Source: Microbacterium aurantiacum
Lineage (GTDB): Bacteria > Actinomycetota > Actinomycetes > Actinomycetales > Microbacteriaceae
Assembly: GCF_002872075.1 (NCBI RefSeq)
Contig: NZ_PGGU01000008.1
Location: 1 to 51,374, forward strand
Direction of reading: 5' to 3'
DNA: 51,374 bases
Shown: positions 9,077-17,324 of the stretch, piece after piece
How the letters are laid out: every line of letters starts with the position of its first letter
Position numbering within the stretch: position 1 is the first letter of the stretch
Notes under the pieces: model-generated
What the model was told of the DNA's origin: nothing
The model's input: the letters and a program-made list of their open reading frames with translations, nothing else
Database searches by the model: none
Made by a program: the position numbers and the translations under genes

Positions 9077-10098
9077 CCGCAGCAGATCCGACGTACCCAC
9101 ACCCCGACGGAAGCCGAGGACACCCCGTGACCACCGAGAACCTCACCACCGACGATGCCGCGCTGCGTCAGGCCATGCACCGAGTACGCACCGAGGTCGA
9201 CAAGGCCGTCGTCGGACAGGCCGGCACCGTCACCGGCCTGCTCGTCTCCCTCCTGGCTCGAGGACATGTGCTCCTCGAGGGCGTTCCCGGAGTCGCGAAG
9301 ACGCTCGTCGTGCGGTCCTTCGCCCGCGCGCTGGGACTGGACACCAAGCGCGTGCAGTTCACACCGGACCTGATGCCGGGCGACGTCACCGGATCTCTCG
9401 TGTACGACGCGCGCACCGGTGAGTTCGACTTCCGGGCAGGGCCGGTGTTCACGCACATCCTGCTCGCCGACGAGATCAACCGCACACCGCCGAAGACGCA
9501 GGCGGCGCTGCTGGAGGCGATGGAGGAGCGCCAGGTCTCGGCCGACGGTGTCAGCCGCCCCCTGCCCGATCCCTTCCTGGTCGCGGCGACGCAGAACCCG
9601 ATCGAGCACGAGGGCACCTACACGCTGCCCGAGGCGCAGCTCGACCGCTTCCTGATGAAGCTCGTCGTCGGCATGCCGGAGCGCGATGCCGAGGTGATGG
9701 TGCTCCGTCGTCATGCGGAGGGCTTCTCGCCGCGTGAACTCACCGGCGTCGAGGCGGTCGTCAGCGCCGACGAGATCCGTGCGGCCCAGCAGGCCGCGGG
9801 GCGCGTCGAGGTCACCGATGACGTGCTCGGCTATGTGGTCGATCTCGCGAGGGCGACGCGTCAGTCCCCCTCGGTCGAGCTGGGGGCGAGCCCACGTGCC
9901 TCGACCGGGCTGCTCGCTGCGGCGAAGGCGTGGGCGTGGCTCAACGCCTCGAGCGCAGTCACCCCCGACCACGTCCAGACCATGCTGGTCCCCGTGTGGC
10001 GTCATCGCCTGTCTCTGCGTCCCGACGCGCAGATGGAGGGCGTGTCGGCGGATGCCGTGCTCACCTCCGTCGTCCAGCAGACCAGGGTGCCGATCTAG
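9073..10098 (+). CDS. moxR: MoxR family AAA+ ATPase
   Basis: MoxR-type AAA+ ATPase (341 residues), a chaperone-like ATPase thought to remodel or activate partner proteins, often the VWA/DUF58 protein encoded next to it. Visible: Walker A GVPGVAKT, Walker B HILLADEINR with the following RTPPKTQAALLEAMEERQV, sensor 1 region VAATQNPIEHEGTY and the AAA lid domain. The ATG at 9073 has AGGAG 6 nt upstream and overlaps the DUF4350 stop. Its mycobacterial positional counterpart is moxR2. No membrane segment is present, so it should be cytoplasmic and recruited by neighbours. Confidence 0.95.
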   Translation: MTAADPTYPHPDGSRGHPVTTENLTTDDAALRQAMHRVRTEVDKAVVGQAGTVTGLLVSLLARGHVLLEGVPGVAKTLVVRSFARALGLDTKRVQFTPDLMPGDVTGSLVYDARTGEFDFRAGPVFTHILLADEINRTPPKTQAALLEAMEERQVSADGVSRPLPDPFLVAATQNPIEHEGTYTLPEAQLDRFLMKLVVGMPERDAEVMVLRRHAEGFSPRELTGVEAVVSADEIRAAQQAAGRVEVTDDVLGYVVDLARATRQSPSVELGASPRASTGLLAAAKAWAWLNASSAVTPDHVQTMLVPVWRHRLSLRPDAQMEGVSADAVLTSVVQQTRVPI

Positions 10099-11406
10099 GT
10101 GTTCGTCACCGGCCGCCTCGCCATCGCCCTCGCCGTGGGTGTGGTGCCGCTCGTCGCCTTCGGGATGGCGGGCTACCCTCCATACGCGTTGCTGGGCGCG
10201 TGGGTGGGGCTGTGCGCGCTCCTGGTCGGCCTCGATGTCGTGCTGGCCGCCAGTGCGCACACCGTCGCGGTGAGCCGGCGCGTGCCGACGCGATCACGTC
10301 TCGGCGAGCCCGTGCCGGTGAGCGTCGCCGTGCACAACCAGGGCTCCCGCACGCTGCATGCGCTGATCAGGGACGCCTGGCAGCCGACCGCCGGTGCGAG
10401 GCCGGACCGCTCGCGCCTCACCGTCCCGCCTGGCGAACGTCGGCGCATCGCCATCCCGCTGCTCCCCCGCCGGCGCGGTGAACTGGTCAGCGAGTTCGTG
10501 ATGATCCGGTCCCGCGGTCCTCTCGGACTCGCCGGACGTCAGGCACGCCACCGGGTGCGCGGCGCGATCCGCGTCCTCCCCGCCTTCTCCTCCCGCAAGC
10601 ATCTGCCTTCGCGGCTGGCCCGATTGCGCGAACTCGACGGCAACACGAGCATCCAGGTCCGTGGCCAGGGCACGGAATTCGACTCCTTGCGCGAGTACGT
10701 CCGCGGGGACGACGTCCGGTCGATCGACTGGCGGGCGACGGCGCGCGCCGGAACGACGATGCTGCGCACCTGGCGCCCCGAGCGCGACAGGCACGTCGTC
10801 ATCATCATCGACACCGGCCGCACGGCAGCGGCCCGCGTCGGCGACGGGACGAGGGTCGACGCCTCTCTCGAGGCCGCTCTCCTGCTCGCCGCGCTCGCCT
10901 CTCGGGCCGGAGACCACGTGCATCTGCTCCTCTACGACCGAGTGGTGCGTGGCCGCGTGACCGGTGTGGACGGCGCGGGCCTGCTCCCCGCGATGACGGA
11001 TGCGATGGCGCCGGTGCACGCGCGACTGGTCGACACCGACTGGCACGGCGCCTTCGCCGCCGTGCGCACGCTCACGACCCGGCCCTCGCTCATCGTGGTC
11101 CTCACCGCCCAGGATGCGGCCGAGTCGGCGCGTGGCTTCCTCGGCGCGTTCCCGGACGCATCGCGGGCCACCACCGTGCTCGTCGGATCCGTGACCGACG
11201 ACGATGTCGCATCGCTCGCACAGCAGCGCGGATCGCGCGAGGAGATCTACCTCGCCGCAGCCGCCGAACGCACGCTCCGAGATGCGGAGAACGTCGCCGA
11301 CGCCATCCGGCGCGCGGGCGGAGAGGCGATCGCTGCCGATCCCGAAGACCTGCCGCCACGGATCGCGGACCGCTATCTCGAACTGAAGGCCGCAGGCCGG
11401 TTGTGA
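10099..11406 (+). CDS. DUF58 domain protein (VWA-like partner of MoxR)
   Basis: A 435-residue DUF58 protein. Two N-terminal transmembrane helices (about 5-24 and 29-50) precede a beta-rich domain, the DUF58 signature (GTEFDSLREYVRGDDVRSIDWRATAR, around residues 192-217), and a VWA-like region with a MIDAS-like start (HVVIIIDTGRTAA). Such proteins are the usual partners of MoxR ATPases. The GTG start directly follows the moxR stop, so it depends on coupling. It is the last gene of the conserved block before the aquaporin. Confidence 0.92.
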   Translation: MFVTGRLAIALAVGVVPLVAFGMAGYPPYALLGAWVGLCALLVGLDVVLAASAHTVAVSRRVPTRSRLGEPVPVSVAVHNQGSRTLHALIRDAWQPTAGARPDRSRLTVPPGERRRIAIPLLPRRRGELVSEFVMIRSRGPLGLAGRQARHRVRGAIRVLPAFSSRKHLPSRLARLRELDGNTSIQVRGQGTEFDSLREYVRGDDVRSIDWRATARAGTTMLRTWRPERDRHVVIIIDTGRTAAARVGDGTRVDASLEAALLLAALASRAGDHVHLLLYDRVVRGRVTGVDGAGLLPAMTDAMAPVHARLVDTDWHGAFAAVRTLTTRPSLIVVLTAQDAAESARGFLGAFPDASRATTVLVGSVTDDDVASLAQQRGSREEIYLAAAAERTLRDAENVADAIRRAGGEAIAADPEDLPPRIADRYLELKAAGRL

Positions 11407-11425
11407 ACCCGAGGAGAAGAAGAAC

Positions 11426-12202
11426 ATGAGCGAGACCAGCACGGAGACCCCCTCCACGTCAGCCCGGCTCACCGCAGAGGCGTTCGGCACGTTCCTCCTC
11501 GTCCTCGGCCTGATCAGCACAGCGCTGTTCGCTGCCGGGTTCGGCGAGGGAACGGATGCTCACAACAAGGGAGTGGGCTTCGTGGGCGTCGCCCTCGCCG
11601 CCGGCCTCACCGTCATCGCCGGCGCGTACGCGTTCGGCCCGATCTCCGGTGGGCATTTCAACCCCGCGGTGACCGTCGGCGTCGCCGCGGCCGGCCGCAT
11701 GCCGTGGCGCGAGGTCCCCGGCTACGTGATCGCACAGGTCATCGGCGGCCTCGTCGCGACGACCCTCATCTTCCTGGTCGGCCTGTTCGGGCCGGAGGGA
11801 TGGCTGGAGGCGCAGCGCAACGCCGGCTTCGCGAGCAACGGCTTCGACGCGGCGTCCCCCGGCGGCTTCGGCATCGGCGCCGCCATCGTCGTGGAAGTGC
11901 TGTTCACCGCCCTGTTCCTCATCGTGATCCTCGGCGTGACGCATCCCACGCGCGGCACCGCCTTCGGCGGACTCGTCATCGGCCTCACCCTCGCATTGAT
12001 CCACCTGGCGATCATCCCGATCGACAACGCCTCGGTGAACCCGGCCCGCTCGATCGCGACCGCCGTCTACGGCAACACCGACGCTCTCGCCCAGCTGTGG
12101 GTGTTCCTGGTCTTCCCCGTCATCGGCGCCCTGATCGCCGGCTTCGCGTACAAGGGACTGTTCGACGGCGCGGCCGTCGAACAGGTCGAGCGTTCCGCCT
12201 GA
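11426..12202 (+). CDS. aqpZ: Aquaporin Z-type water channel
   Basis: MIP-family channel of 258 residues with six transmembrane helices and both half-helix motifs, GGHFNPAVT (Asn79-Pro80-Ala81) and ASVNPARS (Asn205-Pro206-Ala207) with the selectivity-filter Arg208. A His at about 193 (LALIHLAIIP) matches the AqpZ filter histidine, favouring water over glycerol. GAGGAGAAGAAG precedes the ATG, giving a clear ribosome-binding site. The gene follows the DUF58 gene by 19 bp on the same strand and ends only 3 bp from the convergent SpoIIM gene. It is not part of the matching mycobacterial cluster. Confidence 0.95.
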   Translation: MSETSTETPSTSARLTAEAFGTFLLVLGLISTALFAAGFGEGTDAHNKGVGFVGVALAAGLTVIAGAYAFGPISGGHFNPAVTVGVAAAGRMPWREVPGYVIAQVIGGLVATTLIFLVGLFGPEGWLEAQRNAGFASNGFDAASPGGFGIGAAIVVEVLFTALFLIVILGVTHPTRGTAFGGLVIGLTLALIHLAIIPIDNASVNPARSIATAVYGNTDALAQLWVFLVFPVIGALIAGFAYKGLFDGAAVEQVERSA

Positions 12203-12205
12203 CCG

Positions 12206-13198
12206 TCAGCCGGCGACGAGGCGCGGTGTTCCGGCTTCGTACTCGACGAGGTCGCCCGTCTCGCCGCGTCGGTGCGCGCGGCCTCCGACGACGAGCATGT
12301 AGATGAGGAAGACGGCGAGCGCCGCGGCGCCGATCCCGATCTTGACCGGCCACGGCAGCGCCCATCCGGTGACGAACCCCTCCACGAGCCCGGCGAGGAA
12401 CAGCGCGAAGATCAGCCCGATCGCGACGGTCGCCAGCGCGCGCCCCTCCTCGGCGAGAGCCTCGCCGCGAGTGCGGTGCCCCGGCGCGACCCAGGCCCAG
12501 AAGACGTGCAGACCGGCGGCCGCGGCGACGAAGATGCAGGTCAGTTCCAGCATGCCGTGCGGCAGGATGTACAGCACCATCACGTCGACGCGGTCGTGAA
12601 CGGCCATCACGGCACCAGCGACGCCCAGACCCATGCCGTTCTGGACGATCATGTACACCGGCCAGAGACCGGTGACGCCGAAGAGCACGCACTGCGCGGC
12701 GATCCAGGCATTGTTCGTCCACACCATGCCTGCGAACACCGCTGCGGGGTTCTCCGTGTAGTACCCGGTGAAGCTCTCGTCGGCGTACTGCTGGAGCAGA
12801 TCAGGGGGCCCGAGCGTGGCGACGAGCTCGGGATCGCTCGCGATCCACGCCGCGGTCCCGACGGCGATCGCCACGAAGGCGAGCGCGATCGCGAGAGTCG
12901 TCCAGCGGAGCCGGTACAGCGCCGCGGGAAGCTGCTGGCTGAAGAACCGGGCGATCTGAGTGAGGACGTTGTCGGATGCTCCGGTCAGCCGTAGCCGCGC
13001 GCGGACGAGGATCGTGGAGAGGTACGCGCCCTGCGGTGATTCGCCCACCGAGGTCTTCAGCTCCGCGAGGTCGGCCGACGCTGCGCGGTACCGCACGATG
13101 AGCTCGTCGACGCCTGCGCCGTCCAGGCGGGCGCGACTGAGTTGTTCCAGCCGCTCCCATTCGGCGCGGCGTGCATCACTGAGCGCATCGGCATCCAC
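12206..13198 (-). CDS. Stage II sporulation protein M (SpoIIM) family membrane protein
   Basis: SpoIIM/DUF95 family integral membrane protein, about 330 residues with roughly five or six helices. A cytoplasmic N-terminal region (LSDARRAEWERLEQLSRARLDG ... ELIVRYRAASADLAEL) comes first. The organism is not expected to sporulate; in actinobacteria the gene travels with RDD and MoxR genes. The GTG at 13198 is preferred: codons between it and the ATG at 13216 (AGT ACA GTA AAT) are atypical for this genome, and TACAGT ends 7 nt before the GTG, fitting a leaderless mRNA. The gene diverges from the RDD gene with almost no spacer. Confidence 0.85.
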   Translation of the reverse strand: MDADALSDARRAEWERLEQLSRARLDGAGVDELIVRYRAASADLAELKTSVGESPQGAYLSTILVRARLRLTGASDNVLTQIARFFSQQLPAALYRLRWTTLAIALAFVAIAVGTAAWIASDPELVATLGPPDLLQQYADESFTGYYTENPAAVFAGMVWTNNAWIAAQCVLFGVTGLWPVYMIVQNGMGLGVAGAVMAVHDRVDVMVLYILPHGMLELTCIFVAAAAGLHVFWAWVAPGHRTRGEALAEEGRALATVAIGLIFALFLAGLVEGFVTGWALPWPVKIGIGAAALAVFLIYMLVVGGRAHRRGETGDLVEYEAGTPRLVAG

Positions 13199-13204
13199 CT
13201 GATT

Positions 13205-13211
13205 TACTGTA
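13205..13211. promoter_or_regulatory. Candidate bidirectional promoter with overlapping -10 boxes
   Basis: TACTGTA reads as TACTGT on the plus strand (13205-13210) and TACAGT on the minus strand (13211-13206). Each matches TANNNT; the minus box ends 7 nt before the SpoIIM GTG and the plus box 4 nt before the RDD ATG. The two -10 elements share six bases. Confidence 0.5.
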
Positions 13212-13214
13212 CTC

Positions 13215-14024
13215 ATGTCCGCCTCGATCGATGCCTCAGACGAAGTCCTCTCCGGTGAGGCCGTCGCGATCGATGTGCAGCCGGTCGGCTTCCTCCTGCG
13301 TGCAGTGGGCGCCATCATCGACATGCTGCTGGGCTTCCTGCTGTTCATCCTGTGGATCTTCGTGCGGATCTGGCTCTTCGACATCGGGATCCTCGATGAG
13401 GCGACCGACCGGATCGCGATGGTCGTCGCCCTCGTGGTCAGCTTCGTCGTGGTCCCGATCGCGATGGAGGTAGCGCTCAAGGGACGCAGCCTCGGCAAGC
13501 TCGCCGTCGGCGGCCGGATCGTGCGTGTCGACGGCGGCGCGGCCGGCTTCCGCCACGCGTTCATCCGCGCACTGCTGGGGGCGCTCGAGATCTACATGAC
13601 GCTCGGCGGCATCGCCGTGCTCGCCGGCGCCTTCAACGCGCGATCGCAGCGCCTGGGCGACATGGTCGCCGGGACGTACAGCCAGCGGGTCAGGACGCCG
13701 AAGCTCGTTCCGCATGCACCGGTGCTTCCGCCCTCCCTCGCCGGCTGGGCGCAGGTCGCCGACGTCGCGCGACTCCCCGACCGGCTCGCCCGGCGCATCT
13801 CGCAGTTCCTGCAGACGGCGCCTCGGCTGGCGCCGGGAGCCCGGGTTCGCGTGGCGCAGGAACTGCTCTCCGAGGCGGCGCCCTTCGTCTCGCCGATGCC
13901 TCCGGTCTCGGCCGAGGAGGTGCTCGTGGGCATCACGGTGCTCCGCCGCGAGCGCGAGCGGCGAGCCCTGCAGAACGCGGACCGGCGCGCCGAGAAGCTG
14001 ACCGGGCGTCGGATCGGCGTCTGA
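13215..14024 (+). CDS. RDD family membrane protein
   Basis: RDD-family protein of 269 residues: an RDD domain with three or four helices (VGFLLRAVGAIIDMLLGFLLF, then VVALVVSFVVVPIAM, RSLGKLAVGGRIVRVDG and a C-terminal helix near ALEIYMTLGGIAVL) followed by a cytoplasmic tail of about 100 residues rich in Arg and Ala. RDD proteins are poorly characterised; some act in transport. The ATG at 13215 overlaps the alternative ATG of the divergent SpoIIM gene, and no ribosome-binding site is present, consistent with a leaderless or very short leader mRNA. It converges with the ABC permease gene across 18 bp. Confidence 0.87.
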   Translation: MSASIDASDEVLSGEAVAIDVQPVGFLLRAVGAIIDMLLGFLLFILWIFVRIWLFDIGILDEATDRIAMVVALVVSFVVVPIAMEVALKGRSLGKLAVGGRIVRVDGGAAGFRHAFIRALLGALEIYMTLGGIAVLAGAFNARSQRLGDMVAGTYSQRVRTPKLVPHAPVLPPSLAGWAQVADVARLPDRLARRISQFLQTAPRLAPGARVRVAQELLSEAAPFVSPMPPVSAEEVLVGITVLRRERERRALQNADRRAEKLTGRRIGV

Positions 14025-14042
14025 GGTCCCCGCCCCACGCGC

Positions 14043-15257
14043 TCAGAAGCGGATCGCGTCGATCACCTTCACCCGGAGCGCGACGAGTGCGGGAATGAAG
14101 CCGGCGATGGCGCCGACGGCGACCGAGGCGATGAGGCCGATGATCGCGGCGCGCATCGGGAACGGCGGAACGTCCTGCATCCCGGGGAACATCTGCGGCA
14201 CCACGAGGTCGCTGCGCAGCACGGCGACCACGATCGCGATGCCGATGATCCCGGCCACCGTCGTCGCGACGAGGCTCTCCAGCAGAACGGAGGAGAACAC
14301 CCGCCCAGACGTCGCGCCGAACGCGCGACGCACTCCGATCTCGCGCACCCGCTGCCGCATGGCGACGAGCTGGATGTTGATCAGACTCAGCGCGCCCAGC
14401 GCCAGGATGACGACGGCGATGCCGCCGGTCACCAGTTCGAAGGTCGCCATCGCGAGCTCCGCACCGGGCTGGGCCGCCCAATCGGTGCGGTTGACCGAGA
14501 TCCCCTGCCCGTCCGGCAGCCCGGCCCGCAGATCCATCGCGAGCACCGGGCCGATCTCGGAGGCCTGCTCCTGGCCCACCCACACCTCGTAGACGGGTAT
14601 CGCCCCCTCGGGCAGGCCGTCCACCCGGGTCAGGTACGACTCGTACAGGACGTCGACACGCGGCTCTTCGTCCCACACGCCCTGCCGCGGAGTGACTCCG
14701 ACGACCTGGTACGCGCCTCCCGCGTCGCCGAGGACCCTGATCGTCGGATGCTGCGCCAGCGGTACCCTCCCGAGCCTGTCCCACAGGGGTTCGCTGATGA
14801 TCACCGGCGGCGCGAGCGCCTCGACGTCGCCGTCGCGGAACCCCCGCCCCTCGAGGAGCTGCTCCCGGTGGATCTGCGCGAAGTCGGGGTCGACCAGCCG
14901 CGCCGGCACCTGCGTTACCCCTTCGGAGAGCTGCACCGGCAGCGTCAGCCCCTGTATGTTCCTGGACGTGTGGCTGAAGCCGAAGCGCTCGCCGACCCGC
15001 TCGAAGCGCTCGTCGAACGCCTCGATGTCGACGGGCGTGCCGTCCTCGGCGAAGGGCGAGATCGCGATGGTCGCCGCACGCCCGCCCCAGCGGTCGGACT
15101 GCTCCGCCTGGAACTGCTTCTGGTACTCGGAGAATGCGATGACGGCGGTGAGCGCGGCGACCGACACCGCGATGCCGATCAGGCTGAGCAGCACCCGCAG
15201 CTTGTGCACGCGGATCTCCGCCCAGGCGTCGGCGAGCGCCCCGAGGAACCCGCTCAT
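14043..15257 (-). CDS. MacB-like ABC transporter permease (FtsX family)
   Basis: FtsX/MacB-type permease, 404 residues: TM1 near residues 22-42 (VLLSLIGIAVSVAALTAVIAF), a large extracytoplasmic MacB core domain (about 45-265), then three C-terminal helices (about 268-292, 318-345, 365-390). This four-helix plan is typical of mechanotransmission ABC systems that export peptides, antibiotics or lipoprotein cargo, or signal rather than transport. It is the last gene of a three-gene operon with an ATPase (4-nt overlap) and an adaptor. The substrate cannot be inferred. Confidence 0.92.
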   Translation of the reverse strand: MSGFLGALADAWAEIRVHKLRVLLSLIGIAVSVAALTAVIAFSEYQKQFQAEQSDRWGGRAATIAISPFAEDGTPVDIEAFDERFERVGERFGFSHTSRNIQGLTLPVQLSEGVTQVPARLVDPDFAQIHREQLLEGRGFRDGDVEALAPPVIISEPLWDRLGRVPLAQHPTIRVLGDAGGAYQVVGVTPRQGVWDEEPRVDVLYESYLTRVDGLPEGAIPVYEVWVGQEQASEIGPVLAMDLRAGLPDGQGISVNRTDWAAQPGAELAMATFELVTGGIAVVILALGALSLINIQLVAMRQRVREIGVRRAFGATSGRVFSSVLLESLVATTVAGIIGIAIVVAVLRSDLVVPQMFPGMQDVPPFPMRAAIIGLIASVAVGAIAGFIPALVALRVKVIDAIRF

Positions 15258-15994
15258 GCTGCGCCCCCCGGCACGGACGCCGACAGCGTCGACGCCTCGA
15301 AGGCTCGGCTGAGATCGACCGGCGCGAGATGCCCCGCATCGAGTCGGTAGTGGCGGCGGGCGCGGGCGGCGACATGAAGATCGTGGGTGATGGTCACCAG
15401 CGCGGCGTCGGTCTCTGTCGCCACCTCGTCGAGAAGCGCCATCACCGAGGCGCCGGTGTCGATGTCGAGGGCTCCCGTCGGCTCATCGGCGAGGATCAGC
15501 ACCGGGCGGCGCACCAGCGCACGGGCGATCGCGACGCGCTGCTGCTCGCCGCCGGAGAGCCGGTCGGCGATCTGGCCGATGCGATGGCCCAGACCGACAC
15601 GCTCGAGCATGTCGGCCGCGATCGCGCGGCGGTTCCAGAACAGCCGCCCCTTGGCGTGCCCGAGAGGCATCATCACGTTGTCCAGTGCCGTGCGTCCTGG
15701 CAGCAGGTTGAACTGCTGGAAGACGAAGCCGACGTTGTCGCCGCGCAGTCGATCCAGTCGCCCCGAGCGCATCCTGCCGACCTCGCGACCCTCGAAGGCC
15801 ACCGAACCCGTGGTCGGGGCGTCGAGCATTCCGAGGATGTTGAGCAGGGTGGACTTTCCGGATCCGGAACGGCCCACGATCGACACGTGATCGCCGGCGC
15901 CGACTTCGAGGCTGATGCCTCGAAGGATCTCCAGCCAGGAGTCATCGGCGAGCCGGACGCTCTTGGTGATGTCGTCCAGCGCGACGAGCGTCAC
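15254..15994 (-). CDS. MacB/LolD-type ABC transporter ATP-binding protein
   Basis: ABC ATPase of 246 residues with Walker A GRSGSGKST, Q-loop FVFQQFNLLPGRTALDNV, signature LSGGEQQRVAIARAL, Walker B VLILADEPTGALD and H-loop ITHDLHVAARA. The QFNLL and GALD sequences are typical of the MacB/LolD group that pairs with FtsX-like permeases. The GTG start overlaps the adaptor stop codon by 4 nt (GTGA), and its own stop overlaps the permease start. The three products should form one inner-membrane complex. Confidence 0.95.
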   Translation of the reverse strand: MTLVALDDITKSVRLADDSWLEILRGISLEVGAGDHVSIVGRSGSGKSTLLNILGMLDAPTTGSVAFEGREVGRMRSGRLDRLRGDNVGFVFQQFNLLPGRTALDNVMMPLGHAKGRLFWNRRAIAADMLERVGLGHRIGQIADRLSGGEQQRVAIARALVRRPVLILADEPTGALDIDTGASVMALLDEVATETDAALVTITHDLHVAARARRHYRLDAGHLAPVDLSRAFEASTLSASVPGGAA

Positions 15995-16950
15995 CAGCTA
16001 GTTCCGCTCTCGCACTGCTCCACTCCGGGTGAGACCTCGTAGCAGACCTCCTCCACCGGTGCGATGAAGCCGGGGACGAACTGCCGGATGCTGTCGCCCT
16101 CGGCGAGTCCTTCCACCACCTCGACCACCGTGCCGTCGTTCACGCCGAGCGTCACCGCCCGCTCCTCCGGTTCGGCGCCGTCCCCGGCGTCCACCCAGAC
16201 CTTGCCCGTGCCGGCGCCGCCCGTGACCGCCGTGACCGGGATCACGAGAGCGTCATCGACCTGTCCGAGGGCAAGATCGAGGGTCGCCGGGAGACCGGCG
16301 AAAACGACCTGATCGGCGGGGATCGCACAGCGCACGCTCGCCGTGCCCTCAGCGGTCACCTGCACGCGCACTCCCGTGCACGTGAACGGCGCAGGTCCGC
16401 CGGTGATGGTGACGGACGCCTCGGCCGGCGCGTTCACGAGGCGGTACAGCTGCACGGGCTCGACAGTGGCGAGCAGGTGGTAACGGGCCGGGGTGAGGGT
16501 GTAGATCTCGGAGCCCACGCTCGTGACCTGTCCCTTCACCAGGGCCAGATCGGTGACCTCGCCGGCCTCCGGCGCGAGGATGTCGATGTCCTTCCTCGGG
16601 TCGTCCTGCTTCACGGTGAACAGCACCTGTCCCGCGGCGACCGCCGCGCCTTCGCCGATGTGCACGGCGGTGACCGTCCCGTTGATCTCGCCACGCACGG
16701 AGTACTCCTCGTCACGCGCGACATTGCCCGACAGGGAGAGGGCGTTGACCACCGATCCCCGCTCGACGGCGATCACCGGATCGGTGACTCCGGCCTCGGG
16801 GCTCACCGACGCCTCCGTCCGGTCGGGGAAGAACGCGATCTTGACGAGGGCTGCTGCACTGGCCCCCAGCACGAGGACGAGCAGAATGGGGAGGATCCAC
16901 CGACGCCAGACGATCACGGCTGCCTTTCCGAAGGCGCCGCTCTGGCGCAT
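15991..16950 (-). CDS. HlyD/MacA-like periplasmic adaptor-type protein
   Basis: A 319-residue membrane-anchored adaptor. One N-terminal helix (about 17-38, WILPILLVLVLGASAAALVKI) is followed by a barrel/lipoyl-like section (VVNALSLSGNVARDEEYSVRGEINGTVTAVHIGEGAAVAAGQVLFTV) and a C-terminal beta domain typical of MacA/HlyD proteins. There is no long coiled-coil hairpin, as expected in a cell without an outer membrane. Two cysteines near the C-terminus (about residues 306 and 313) could form a disulfide. It is first in the operon. No Shine-Dalgarno is visible; TAGGTT ends 8 nt before the ATG, fitting a leaderless mRNA. Confidence 0.85.
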   Translation of the reverse strand: MRQSGAFGKAAVIVWRRWILPILLVLVLGASAAALVKIAFFPDRTEASVSPEAGVTDPVIAVERGSVVNALSLSGNVARDEEYSVRGEINGTVTAVHIGEGAAVAAGQVLFTVKQDDPRKDIDILAPEAGEVTDLALVKGQVTSVGSEIYTLTPARYHLLATVEPVQLYRLVNAPAEASVTITGGPAPFTCTGVRVQVTAEGTASVRCAIPADQVVFAGLPATLDLALGQVDDALVIPVTAVTGGAGTGKVWVDAGDGAEPEERAVTLGVNDGTVVEVVEGLAEGDSIRQFVPGFIAPVEEVCYEVSPGVEQCESGTSW

Positions 16951-16958
16951 CCGACTTC

Positions 16959-16964
16959 AACCTA
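16959..16964 (-). promoter_or_regulatory. Candidate leaderless -10 box for the ABC adaptor operon
   Basis: TAGGTT on the minus strand ends 8 nt before the adaptor ATG (16950). No ribosome-binding site lies between, so transcription probably starts at or next to the ATG. It would drive the adaptor-ATPase-permease operon. Confidence 0.45.
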
Positions 16965-16985
16965 ACGCGGGGCGACGGAGAACCG

Positions 16986-17005
16986 GATCAGGGGTGACCC
17001 TGATC
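16986..17005 (-). terminator. Terminator hairpin after the DUF3499 gene
   Basis: A perfect 8-bp stem (GATCAGGG / CCCTGATC) with a 4-nt loop lies 34 nt downstream of the DUF3499 stop codon on the minus strand, followed by a weakly pyrimidine-rich stretch. It separates DUF3499 from the ABC adaptor operon promoter. Confidence 0.65.
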
Positions 17006-17039
17006 TTCGATAAGGAGTCTCGTCTGTCCGTGGGGCGTC

Positions 17040-17246
17040 TCAGGCGCGGAGCGCCTCGTGCCGGACGATGAGCCAGCCGGACGGCACGGAGACCCGATCA
17101 GCGTGCGGCGAGCAGAGGTCGTGCGCGTGCGGGTGATTCGCCGCGCCGAGCGGGCCGAGTGCGGCCATCTTGTCGCCGTATTCGTAGGTGATCGTCGCCA
17201 CGGCTTCACGCGCGCAGCCGACCTTCGAGCAGAGTCGTCCGTCCAT
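17040..17246 (-). CDS. DUF3499 family protein, short form
   Basis: A 68-residue member of the actinobacterial DUF3499 family. CSKVGCAREA at residues 6-15 and DLCSPHA at 43-49 give a Cys/His set (C6, C11, C45, H48) that looks like a small zinc ribbon. Other members are often longer, with a variable tail that is absent here. The function is unknown; the gene is conserved next to the metallopeptidase-family gene, whiB and manA in actinobacteria (Rv3258c is the mycobacterial counterpart as I recall). TACGCT ends 7 nt before the ATG, suggesting a leaderless mRNA; the two genes diverge. Confidence 0.87.
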   Translation of the reverse strand: MDGRLCSKVGCAREAVATITYEYGDKMAALGPLGAANHPHAHDLCSPHADRVSVPSGWLIVRHEALRA

Positions 17247-17253
17247 CTCCGCC

Positions 17254-17259
17254 AGCGTA
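17254..17259 (-). promoter_or_regulatory. Candidate leaderless -10 box for DUF3499
   Basis: TACGCT on the minus strand ends 7 nt before the DUF3499 ATG at 17246. The GGAG directly next to the ATG is too close to act as a ribosome-binding site, which supports a leaderless transcript. Confidence 0.5.
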
Positions 17260-17312
17260 CGGGCCGACCACGGCGACGTCCGGATGCCGCGCCGCCGCGC
17301 AGGCGGAACGCC

Positions 17313-17318
17313 TAGACT
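17313..17318 (+). promoter_or_regulatory. Candidate leaderless -10 box for the metallopeptidase-family gene
   Basis: TAGACT on the plus strand ends 6 nt before the ATG at 17325, with no ribosome-binding site between. It is divergent from the DUF3499 promoter 54 bp away. Confidence 0.5.
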
Positions 17319-17324
17319 TTCGTC

